From RBG-13-51-18 sp050014095 (GTDB lineage: Bacteria; Chloroflexota; Dehalococcoidia; Dehalococcoidales; RBG-16-60-22), in the NCBI GenBank assembly GCA_050014095.1, contig JBEKDZ010000001.1:62001-126000 (forward strand): a stretch of 64,000 nucleotides of DNA, in the 5' to 3' direction. Below, in pieces: positions 25,017-32,819 of this stretch. The notes beneath the pieces are model-generated. The model searched no databases, was not told the origin of the DNA, and was given only the letters and a program-made list of their open reading frames with translations. Both the position numbers and the translations under genes were made by a program. How positions within the stretch are numbered: position 1 is the stretch's first letter; every line of letters starts with the position of its first letter.

Positions 25017-25667
25017 ATGTCAACAACGCGAGAAACCTACAACCGTATAGCGGCATCCCGATATAATTTCCGGCAACACTCCAGATTCCAGGTGGAACTG
25101 GGAGAACTGGCGCGGCGGTGGCAAAAGGGCAAGCTTCTTAATGTCGGCTGCGCTCACGGGCCGGACTTTATTCCCTTTAAAGAATCCTTCGAGCTATACG
25201 GAGTAGATTATTCTCCGCAAATGCTGGATTTAGCTAAGAAATACGCCGCTAAAAATCAGTTCAGCGTTAATCTAGTAGAAGCTGATGCACGTAATCTCCC
25301 TTATGCTAACGACTTTTACGACTTCGCTATTGCCATCGCCGTCTACCACCATATCGAAGATAAAGACGGAAGAATGAAAGCGCTTAAGGAGCTTTACCGC
25401 GTGCTAAAGCCCGGCGGGGAGGCTTTCATTACCGTCTGGAACCGGTGGCAGCCCAGGCACTGGCTCCAGAAAAAAAGCTTTATGGAACCCTGGAAAACCA
25501 GAGAGAAAACGCTCTACCGCTACTATTACCTGTTCACCTACCGCGAGCTGGAGAAGCTGGCGCGCCGGGCAGGCTTCGAGGTTATAAAGTCCTATCCTGA
25601 AGACCGCTATAAATTTCCTTTTAAGATATTTTCGCGGAATATCTGCCTGCTGGTGAAGAAAATTTAA
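25017..25667 (+). CDS. Trm9/ALKBH8-like SAM-dependent methyltransferase
   Basis: This 216-residue class I methyltransferase has motif I as LLNVGCAHGPDFIPF, motif II as LYGVDYSPQML, and AVYHHIEDKDGRMKALKELYRVLKPGG. The stretch ITVWNRWQPR after the motifs is typical of the Trm9/ALKBH8 family, which methylates cm5U34 to mcm5U. ATG 25017 is preceded by GTG 25011. Placement beside elp3 supports a wobble-uridine role (inference). A generic methyltransferase is the alternative. Confidence 0.75.
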   Translation: MSTTRETYNRIAASRYNFRQHSRFQVELGELARRWQKGKLLNVGCAHGPDFIPFKESFELYGVDYSPQMLDLAKKYAAKNQFSVNLVEADARNLPYANDFYDFAIAIAVYHHIEDKDGRMKALKELYRVLKPGGEAFITVWNRWQPRHWLQKKSFMEPWKTREKTLYRYYYLFTYRELEKLARRAGFEVIKSYPEDRYKFPFKIFSRNICLLVKKI

Positions 25668-28088
25668 TTACCTGTCTTCCTCCACCCACAACCTCTCCCC
25701 ATCGGTAATAAAGGTAATCGTGCCGTTTTCGTCCGTGCGGTAAACATTATCCTCCCCCAACTTTGCCTCCAGCCTCTCCACTACCACATTATTTGGTAAT
25801 TCATACGTATTATTGGCGCCGACGGATATCACCGCCGCCCGCGGATTTACAACCGCCAGGAATTGCTCTATGGTGGAGGTGTTCGAGCCGTGATGGGCAA
25901 CTTTGATGACCGTCCCTTTGATATCCGCCCGTAAACGGATTAACTCCCACTCCGCCTCGCTCGTGGTGTCCCCGGTGAGTAAAAAACTGACTTTGCCGTC
26001 CTTAAGCAGCAGCACTACACTGTTGTTATCCACATCCGACTCACTGCCTTTGATGGGATTAGCCGAAGGCCATAACACTTCGATGGTAACGCCGCCACCC
26101 AAATCTGTGCGCTGTCCGGCGTTGGCGATAGTGCTTTTAATCCCTGCCTCCCTGATAAACCTTATCCATTCATTATATAGAGAGGATTCACCTTCGGAAA
26201 GGAGATAAAGCACCTGCCCCACATCGTAGCGGCGCAGCGCCTCCAGCAGCCCGGCGAGGTGGTCCTGGTGGGGATGGGTCAATACCACCAAGTCGATGCT
26301 CCTATCCCAGAAAGGCATCCGCTCGCCTAACTCCAGGGTAAGATTCTGGGGACTGGGCCCGCCGTCAATAAGCACCCGCTGACTTCCTTTTTGAATGAGA
26401 ATAGCATCCCCCTGCCCCACATCCAGGAAGCTGACGCGCAGCTTGGCATCGGGCATAGTGGCAGCGGTATAAACCACCAACATGGCTATCACCAGCAGCG
26501 GCGCGATAGCCCACTTAAGTTTGCCGGCTAGTCCAAAGCCGATACTAAAGCCCGCCTTCATCACGCCGGATGCGCCGGAAAACAGACTACGTACACCACC
26601 CCACCGACCGTGTAGCCAGATGAGCAATACGAGGATGGCATAATAGACCGCGATAATAACAGGACTTAGCGAGTCGATTTTAATGGCCGAGATTGCTGGC
26701 GACCCCATGCCGCTGACCACTGCTATCATGAACGATAAAAAGGGCCAGACTAGCCAGCCGAAAACTTGAGCCACCGCTACCGAAGCCAGCCCGAGTAACA
26801 TCGTTAGCGTCCCTAAAATAATTATCACAGGTAACACTGGCATTAGTAAGAACGTGGCAATCGGTCCCACCAGCGAAAAAATGCCGAAGTAATAAGCAAT
26901 TAAAGGCCACACAGCGATAATGGACGCCAGTGAAGCGCTCAAGCTATCGCTAACTAAATTAAGTGTCGAGACAAGGAATCCCTCATCGCCCCATCTGGCA
27001 GTAATTACCCGCCTGCCGAAATCCCTTAAAATTGGATAAATGAAAATCAGTCCCGCCATAGCGAGAAAGCTCAACTGGAAAGAGGCATCGCCCAGGATAT
27101 ACGGGCTTATGCCCACCATCACCGCCGCAGTGAAAATTAACGCTGTAAAACTGTTACGCTGCCTACCCAGAGCTTCGGCGAAAAGAAAAATGCTAGCCAT
27201 AATCGCGCCCCGCACCACCGGTGGGTTCATGCCGGTGATAACGGTATAAAACCAGATTACTCCAAGAGCCAGCCAAACATAGAGATAACGCCTTCTGCCG
27301 AAGAGCCATAACCCGATAGCCAGCAGAATACCAGCCATGATGCCGATATTTTGACCGGATATCGCTAGCAGGTGAGCCGTGCCACTGCGGGTGAAATCGT
27401 CATTCAAGTCGGCGGGGATATTGCCGCGTAGTCCCAGCAGAATCCCCTGCGCCAAAGATGCCTGCGGTTCCGGCAGCACTTCGGCCAGTTTTTGCGCCAA
27501 GTTCGCCCTTAAATCATAGATCCATGCCAGCGGTGGAAAGCCGTGGCCCGTTTCCAGCACCGCTATTTTAGGATAATATATTGTGGCGTAAATACCCTGG
27601 TGCGCCAGATATCCTTTATAATCAAAATCTCCGAGCATAGGCGGCGTTTGCAACTCTCCGGTGATATCGACTAAATCACCGTATTTGTATTCGGGATACC
27701 GTGGGACGGTTATTAAAACCTTTCCCTCAACACCCTGCCAGCCGTTTTCCAAGCGTATTTCTTCTACCGCTAGGGTCAATTGCGTGCTTTTATCCCTGAT
27801 ATCCGGAGCTGCTGAAATCACTCCCTTTATCTCCACCGCACCTATATCGTTATAGAAACTGATACGGCTCTTATCTACTGTATAAAGGCTGGTATAAGCA
27901 TAAACAGTAGCGCCGACGAAAAGAAAAATACCCAGACTGATGAGGATAATGGCTTTCCTATAGCGGCGCGTTAAGAAAAGGCAAAACAGGGGCACCAGAC
28001 CAATAAGGCAAAACAGCGGCGGCAGCTTTAAAATAGTGCCAAGGTATATCCCCACCAACCAGATAGAGCTAAGACATATCAGTATCAT
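25668..28088 (-). CDS. comEC: ComEC/Rec2 DNA uptake channel
   Basis: This 806-residue membrane protein has the full three-part layout. There is an N-terminal OB-like DUF4131 region (residues about 30-190), a competence domain with SGTAHLLAISGQNIGIM near residue 233 and many helices, and a C-terminal metallo-beta-lactamase domain (FLDVGQGDAILIQKG, LTHPHQDHLAGL, VAHHGS). It transports single-stranded DNA across the membrane in natural transformation. It follows comEA with 17 bases between them. The stop codon abuts the convergent methyltransferase. Confidence 0.95.
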   Translation of the reverse strand: MILICLSSIWLVGIYLGTILKLPPLFCLIGLVPLFCLFLTRRYRKAIILISLGIFLFVGATVYAYTSLYTVDKSRISFYNDIGAVEIKGVISAAPDIRDKSTQLTLAVEEIRLENGWQGVEGKVLITVPRYPEYKYGDLVDITGELQTPPMLGDFDYKGYLAHQGIYATIYYPKIAVLETGHGFPPLAWIYDLRANLAQKLAEVLPEPQASLAQGILLGLRGNIPADLNDDFTRSGTAHLLAISGQNIGIMAGILLAIGLWLFGRRRYLYVWLALGVIWFYTVITGMNPPVVRGAIMASIFLFAEALGRQRNSFTALIFTAAVMVGISPYILGDASFQLSFLAMAGLIFIYPILRDFGRRVITARWGDEGFLVSTLNLVSDSLSASLASIIAVWPLIAYYFGIFSLVGPIATFLLMPVLPVIIILGTLTMLLGLASVAVAQVFGWLVWPFLSFMIAVVSGMGSPAISAIKIDSLSPVIIAVYYAILVLLIWLHGRWGGVRSLFSGASGVMKAGFSIGFGLAGKLKWAIAPLLVIAMLVVYTAATMPDAKLRVSFLDVGQGDAILIQKGSQRVLIDGGPSPQNLTLELGERMPFWDRSIDLVVLTHPHQDHLAGLLEALRRYDVGQVLYLLSEGESSLYNEWIRFIREAGIKSTIANAGQRTDLGGGVTIEVLWPSANPIKGSESDVDNNSVVLLLKDGKVSFLLTGDTTSEAEWELIRLRADIKGTVIKVAHHGSNTSTIEQFLAVVNPRAAVISVGANNTYELPNNVVVERLEAKLGEDNVYRTDENGTITFITDGERLWVEEDR

Positions 28089-28105
28089 AAGCTCCTATTA
28101 TGGTA

Positions 28106-28615
28106 TCAATCGTTTACGGTTATCAAGTCTTTTACCTTATCGAAATTGGATTCGCCGAAGCCCGGCACTTTCAGCAGCTCATTGATATCGTGGAATAAGC
28201 CATGCTCGTTACGATAATCGATGATACCCTGTGCCTTTACCTCGCCGACGCCGGGAAGGGCTTCCAGCAGCCAGGCTTCCGCCCGGTTGATATTGATTTT
28301 CTGCGGGGTTGCCCTCTTATCCGCTTCGTCGATAGTCAACTCAACGTTATCCAGGTTGGCGCCTTCCTTTAATCCCCCCGCCGCCCCGACAATGTCTTGG
28401 AGGGTATCACCGGCGAATACGGGATAATAGCCGGGGTTGTTTACCGCGCCGCCGACATATATCGTCCCCGTGATTTCGCGTTGCGGCTTGATGGTGATTT
28501 CCAAAGCCTGACCGGTATTGCATTTGAGGGCGATAAACACGCTGCCGACGATAATCGCTATCGCCAGCAATAGTGCTACAATAGTCCAGCCGCTGATTAT
28601 TTTACCCGACTTCAC
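28106..28615 (-). CDS. comEA: ComEA helix-hairpin-helix DNA receptor
   Basis: This 169-residue protein has an N-terminal membrane anchor (TIVALLLAIAIIVGSVFIALK) and an SLBB domain (TGTIYVGGAVNNPGYYPVFAGD). A C-terminal double helix-hairpin-helix follows (NINRAEAWLLEALPGVGEVKAQ, LLKVPGFGESNFDKVKDL). It binds incoming double-stranded DNA and hands it to ComEC, encoded next. Confidence 0.94.
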   Translation of the reverse strand: MKSGKIISGWTIVALLLAIAIIVGSVFIALKCNTGQALEITIKPQREITGTIYVGGAVNNPGYYPVFAGDTLQDIVGAAGGLKEGANLDNVELTIDEADKRATPQKININRAEAWLLEALPGVGEVKAQGIIDYRNEHGLFHDINELLKVPGFGESNFDKVKDLITVND

Positions 28616-28784
28616 TTAGCCGCTCCGCCTCCCGGTACCAGAATAGCATTATAATGTACCACTAAATTATGCCATTTGGCGAATTGATAGACGTGCCGCA
28701 GGCTGACTCGTTTATTGGGAAACGGATAGGAGCTTATTAGAAGAATAAAAAGCTATAGATAATGAAAAAGCGTTGACCAGCCTA

Positions 28785-29444
28785 TTAACCGCTTAAGGCT
28801 GCTTTTAAAGCTTCTTTAAATTCGGAGGGAGTAATGGCTATTATCTGGTCGCCCGCTTGAAGTATGGTATGGGCGACCGGGACATGAGCGCTGCCTTTGC
28901 TGGGAATAATCAATGCCAGCTGACTTTCACTGGGCAAGTCGAGGTCTTTGACCATTTTCCCCACCGTGGAAGACCTCGGCGATATTCTTACGTCGACGAT
29001 GACCAGTCCTTTTTCATCCAGGGTCAGGAGCTGGGTTACGGGGTGCGTTGGCACTTCATGCTCGATAGCCTCAATGATAATGTCGGTGGAGTTGACTGTT
29101 ACATCCACACCCAGCTTCTTGAAGAGGATAGTGCTTCTGGGATTGCGGATGCGGGCGATGGTGCGGGGTACATTATGCTTGTGCTTGGCGATCTGGCAAG
29201 CGACGAGGTTATCCTCATCATCGCCGGTTACTGCCACGAACATATCAGCGCGCCCGGTGCCAACCTCGGCAAGAGTCGACGCTTCGCAGCCGTCACCGCG
29301 GAAACAAACGCTGCCCAGCTCATCAGTGATTGTTTTACAGACACGGGCATCTTTTTCCAGAACCAATACCTCATGTCCTTCCTGGAGCAATGTTTTAAGC
29401 AGATAATAACCGAGGCGACCTCCGCCAACGATGATAATATACAT
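28785..29444 (-). CDS. TrkA-type RCK protein (N and C domains)
   Basis: This 219-residue cytoplasmic protein has an NAD-binding RCK_N domain (IIVGGGRLGYYLLKTLLQEGHEVLVLEKD) and a C-terminal TrkA_C domain (residues about 140-219, with LDLPSESQLALIIPSKG). Such proteins gate K+ uptake systems. It starts two bases after the stop of the other RCK gene. With UspA and the APC permease upstream on the same strand, it probably regulates that transporter. Confidence 0.9.
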   Translation of the reverse strand: MYIIIVGGGRLGYYLLKTLLQEGHEVLVLEKDARVCKTITDELGSVCFRGDGCEASTLAEVGTGRADMFVAVTGDDEDNLVACQIAKHKHNVPRTIARIRNPRSTILFKKLGVDVTVNSTDIIIEAIEHEVPTHPVTQLLTLDEKGLVIVDVRISPRSSTVGKMVKDLDLPSESQLALIIPSKGSAHVPVAHTILQAGDQIIAITPSEFKEALKAALSG

Positions 29445-29446
29445 AT

Positions 29447-29851
29447 TTATCCCGAGCCTTCTATTTTTTCCCTTAGTAATTGTGCGAATATTTTGGTGGG
29501 GCTTATCGTCTCCAGACCGAGGGCGCTATACATCTCTTCTCGAAGGGGATCGTAAATGCGGCACACTACCCTCGGTACATTAAAAATATACTTAGCGATT
29601 TGGCAGGCCATGACGTTACGGTTATCACCCTGGGTCACTGCCACAAAGACTTCCACATCTTCGATACCTGCCTTTTTTAACGATTCCTCGTCAGTGCCGT
29701 TACCATAAAGAGCGGTGCCGTGGAAGGAGGGCGGTAATCGGCGAAAACTATAGGTATCGTTATCGAGGATAGTAACCTTGTGACCATCTTCGTCCAATAA
29801 AGTGGCTAGCCTGGCGCCGACCCTGCCGCATCCCATAATCAATATGTTCAT
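29447..29851 (-). CDS. short TrkA-type RCK_N protein
   Basis: This 134-residue protein contains only the Rossmann RCK_N domain (ILIMGCGRVGARLATLLDEDGHKVTILDND, then AVTQGDNRNVMACQIAKYIF). It lacks the TrkA_C part found in its downstream neighbour. It probably pairs with it as the two half-units of one regulator. The frame ends naturally, with no sign of truncation by mutation. Confidence 0.88.
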   Translation of the reverse strand: MNILIMGCGRVGARLATLLDEDGHKVTILDNDTYSFRRLPPSFHGTALYGNGTDEESLKKAGIEDVEVFVAVTQGDNRNVMACQIAKYIFNVPRVVCRIYDPLREEMYSALGLETISPTKIFAQLLREKIEGSG

Positions 29852-29882
29852 ATCAATAACCTAACTTCGCTTATTCGTTGCC

Positions 29883-30296
29883 TTACTGCTGGTAAAGTAT
29901 AACCGGGCAGGGTGAATTTTTCAACACATAAGGCACGGTATTACCTAAGCTGAACTGCCCGAAATGCTGTTTATGAGAGATGCCCATGAGAATCAAGCTG
30001 ACGCCTCGCTCCACCGCCTCATCTACGATAGCCGGACCCACCTCTCTCGCCTGGAGAACATCAGTCTCGATTTCAAAGTCCTCCTCGCTGGCAGTAGCTT
30101 CGGCTTTATCAAGTATCTCCTCGGCTTTTTTGATTTCCGATTCGATTTCGGCATCCAGCGGCAGGGCGCGTTTTATCGCCACCACCGATACCGCCCAGAC
30201 CTTGCCCTTGTCCTTTTTAGCGAGTCGGCAAGCCAACCTGATAGTTTCTAAATCTGATGCCGCACCGGATACCGTCACGAGAATCTTCTTAAACAC
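29883..30296 (-). CDS. universal stress protein UspA family
   Basis: This 137-residue protein has the Usp fold pattern (KKILVTVSGAASDLETIRLACRLAKK) and the C-terminal ATP-binding-type loop LILMGISHKQHFGQFSLGNTVPYVLKNSPCPVIL. The loop has a modified G2xG9xS/T motif (GISHKQHFGQFSLGNT), so nucleotide binding is uncertain. It lies between the permease and the RCK genes. Confidence 0.85.
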   Translation of the reverse strand: MFKKILVTVSGAASDLETIRLACRLAKKDKGKVWAVSVVAIKRALPLDAEIESEIKKAEEILDKAEATASEEDFEIETDVLQAREVGPAIVDEAVERGVSLILMGISHKQHFGQFSLGNTVPYVLKNSPCPVILYQQ

Positions 30297-30380
30297 TATT
30301 ACCTTCTAAGTTCATCGTCAATTTAACAGTGGCAATTATAACTCTAATGGTAAAAAACTACAACATTCTACCGTCTGATA

Positions 30381-31841
30381 CTATTTTTCCTGTTTTATCG
30401 ACCAATCTGAAGACGTTTTCTTACGAAAACGACGGTAGAGAAAATACACGATTAGACCGACCCCCAGCCAGGAAAAACCGACGACTCGACCGATGGCGTG
30501 GGTATAGACCACCATGAACCAGGTAGCAAAAGTCGCTAATCCGCCTATCACAGCTGTTATTGGTATTTCTCTCCCTTTAATGCGGATATTTAGTGGTATT
30601 TTAAAAGGCCGAGGGAGATTAGGCTCCTTGATGCGCAAGGCAATGATAGAAGCATGAGCCGTGGTGTAGGCCAGCACGGCTCCAAAAGCGTACAGGTCAA
30701 CAAGGAGCGTAATCTGGCCGGTTGCTATTAGTACGGAAGCGATGATGGAGAATATTAAAATCGCATTTAGCGGTACGCGAGCCCGTTTGCTGACACTGCT
30801 GACCGCACTAGGCAACTGCTGACGCTGCCCCATGTAATAAGCCAGCCGTGATGCGCCCAGCATTCCAGCGTTAGTAGCGATGATAAGAATCGTCACAGCC
30901 AGAATCGCCACCCAGAAACTTAGCACCGGCCGGATAGCCAATGGCATAGCATTGGCAATGCCCATGATGGGGTCCTGTAAATACTGCTGCGTCAGGTTGG
31001 TGACCCAAGTGCCATCGGGAGCTTGATGTACTGGGTAAGCGCTTAAAGCAGTCATCGAGAGAAGAGAATATAAGGCTATTACCGTAACAAATACGAGCAA
31101 TACTGCCCGGGGGATGCTTTTTTCCGGCCGACGAGCTTCGCTGCCTAAGTTGGACACTGTCTCGATGCCGGTGTAAGCAACCATAGATATCGATATGCCG
31201 AATACAAGCTGATTCATAGTCGGCGCGACACCCCATTGTACGTTATGGATAAGTGTTGGTAGATTGATAATTAAAACTACACCCAATACGGCGATTGTCA
31301 CCTGGGTCAATATGTCGACCAGCACCAGTATGATATTCAAACGTGAAGAAGTTTGAACGCCCCGGATATTTATGTATGCCAATATTACTACTATTACGAT
31401 GCCACCGATGCTATTGGCCGGCCATTCTTTGAGAATTGGGAAAAAATACCCCATGTAGTTAGCCGCTGTGAAGGCAGAAATTGACATGGTCACAATGTAA
31501 TCCAACATCAACACCCAGCCGGCGATAAAGCTTACCCAGGGATTAAATGCGCGGTAGGCGAAGGCGCCAGAACCGCCAGCCTCAGGCAGCGCAGTAGCGC
31601 CCTCGGCATAGGTCAAGGCAGTGAACAGGAAAACAACGCCGGAAATCATCAACACCAGAGGAGTCAACCCCAGGGCGGACATGGCTACCACTCCCAGAGC
31701 ATAATAAATAGAAGAACCTACGTCCCCATACGCGGTACTGAACAGTCCAGGTACACCTAATACTCGTCTTAAGTGATAGCGCGTAATGCGCCCGGGGCGA
31801 AAAAACCTATCACCAGGTTTAGGATTCCAGTTATCAGGCAT
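30381..31841 (-). CDS. APC superfamily permease, possible K+ carrier
   Basis: This 486-residue protein has about 12 transmembrane helices of the APC fold. The first helix region, FSTAYGDVGSSIYYALG, recalls the YGDIGTSPLYAL motif of Kup K+ carriers more than the usual GIG of amino-acid permeases. EGATALPEAGGSGAFAYRAF is the typical second APC motif. It is followed by UspA and two RCK genes, as in K+ systems. Annotation as an amino-acid permease would be the default; K+ is my inference. Confidence 0.8.
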   Translation of the reverse strand: MPDNWNPKPGDRFFRPGRITRYHLRRVLGVPGLFSTAYGDVGSSIYYALGVVAMSALGLTPLVLMISGVVFLFTALTYAEGATALPEAGGSGAFAYRAFNPWVSFIAGWVLMLDYIVTMSISAFTAANYMGYFFPILKEWPANSIGGIVIVVILAYINIRGVQTSSRLNIILVLVDILTQVTIAVLGVVLIINLPTLIHNVQWGVAPTMNQLVFGISISMVAYTGIETVSNLGSEARRPEKSIPRAVLLVFVTVIALYSLLSMTALSAYPVHQAPDGTWVTNLTQQYLQDPIMGIANAMPLAIRPVLSFWVAILAVTILIIATNAGMLGASRLAYYMGQRQQLPSAVSSVSKRARVPLNAILIFSIIASVLIATGQITLLVDLYAFGAVLAYTTAHASIIALRIKEPNLPRPFKIPLNIRIKGREIPITAVIGGLATFATWFMVVYTHAIGRVVGFSWLGVGLIVYFLYRRFRKKTSSDWSIKQEK

Positions 31842-31956
31842 ATATCGTCACTAGACCAACATCGTATTTTAGCATAAATACTATCAACAAAATACGCCAG
31901 ACTTCTTTCAGATTTAATCTTTTATACGAAAATATCGCATTTTACTCTTGATGCAC

Positions 31957-31985
31957 TTGACATTTGTGTTATAGTTATCTATAAT
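31957..31985 (+). promoter_or_regulatory. consensus sigma-70 promoter of the small HTH gene
   Basis: TTGACA (31957-31962), a 17-base spacer and TATAAT (31980-31985) are a perfect consensus match. An AATAAT...ATTATT inverted repeat (about 31983-32009) overlaps the start region and could be an operator. Confidence 0.8.
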
Positions 31986-32021
31986 AATGTCAATTGGCAC
32001 GATTATTATAGGATTGTACTT

Positions 32022-32234
32022 ATGATGATTAAGACAAGAGTCTTTGAAATGGCGAATGGGAAATACCACAACCTTTCCGATCTGGCGAGGGCAATGGGAC
32101 TGTCTATCAGCCAGATTTACCGCGTCCGTGAAGGCAAACGCGGTATTAATGAGAAATTCATCGTCGGTGCCAAGCGGGCTTTCCCCGACCACAGATTGGA
32201 CGACCTCTTCTACTTCCCCTCGGAACACAACTAA
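32022..32234 (+). CDS. small XRE-like helix-turn-helix protein
   Basis: This 70-residue protein has an HTH of the Cro/C1 type: NLSDLARAMGLSISQIYRVREGKRGINEKFIVGAKRAFP. Nothing else is fused. It is driven by a perfect consensus promoter and divergent from the permease operon, so it may control that operon or itself. A weak ribosome site (AGGA) precedes tandem ATG codons at 32022 and 32025. Confidence 0.8.
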   Translation: MMIKTRVFEMANGKYHNLSDLARAMGLSISQIYRVREGKRGINEKFIVGAKRAFPDHRLDDLFYFPSEHN

Positions 32235-32260
32235 CCATTATCCGCAAAAATACAACGTAT

Positions 32261-32779
32261 CTAGATATTATCTTCGGGCGCTTGCCCTGTTGTTACATCT
32301 TCCGGCTCGATTTTGCGCAAAGCCTCCGGACTTTCCAGCCGGTCAACATAGAGCATGCCGTTCAGATGGTCGATTTCATGTTCCAACGCTTGAGAAAGCA
32401 GTCCTTCCGCCTTAATACGTATCGCTTTGCCATTGAGGTCCAGTCCCTTGGCAGTTACCGTTTCCGCCCGGTATATCTCACCGATATAGCCGGGAATGCT
32501 TAAGCACCCCTCGTTAACAAGGCGCCGCCCCTTGCGGCGGGCGATTTCCCCGTTTATCAGAATAATGTCTTTGGCTTCTTCTTCTGGCAGGCAGATAACG
32601 GTGATGCGTAAAGAAACCCCAACCTGCGGCGCCGCCAGCCCTACCCGGCCGGGCTCGGCATGCAGCGTCTCCCGCATATCGGCAACTAATTTCTTTACGG
32701 ATTTATCGATACTGCTGACCCGCTTGGTCTTTTTACGCAGAATGGGGTCGGGAACCGTTCTTATTGGTAGAACTGCCAT
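32261..32779 (-). CDS. def: peptide deformylase
   Basis: This 172-residue metalloenzyme removes the N-formyl group from new proteins. All three motifs are present: VGLAAPQVG, EGCLSIPG and QALEHEIDHLNG. Length is usual. It follows priA on the same strand. Confidence 0.96.
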   Translation of the reverse strand: MAVLPIRTVPDPILRKKTKRVSSIDKSVKKLVADMRETLHAEPGRVGLAAPQVGVSLRITVICLPEEEAKDIILINGEIARRKGRRLVNEGCLSIPGYIGEIYRAETVTAKGLDLNGKAIRIKAEGLLSQALEHEIDHLNGMLYVDRLESPEALRKIEPEDVTTGQAPEDNI

Positions 32780-32819
32780 ATTGTCTCTTTCTAAAAAATT
32801 CGTTTAGTCTATTTTAAGT

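Noticed and set aside
29447..29851. Short TrkA as a pseudogene
   Set aside because: It ends in a natural stop 2 bases before the next gene and has a complete RCK_N domain, so a split regulator is more likely.
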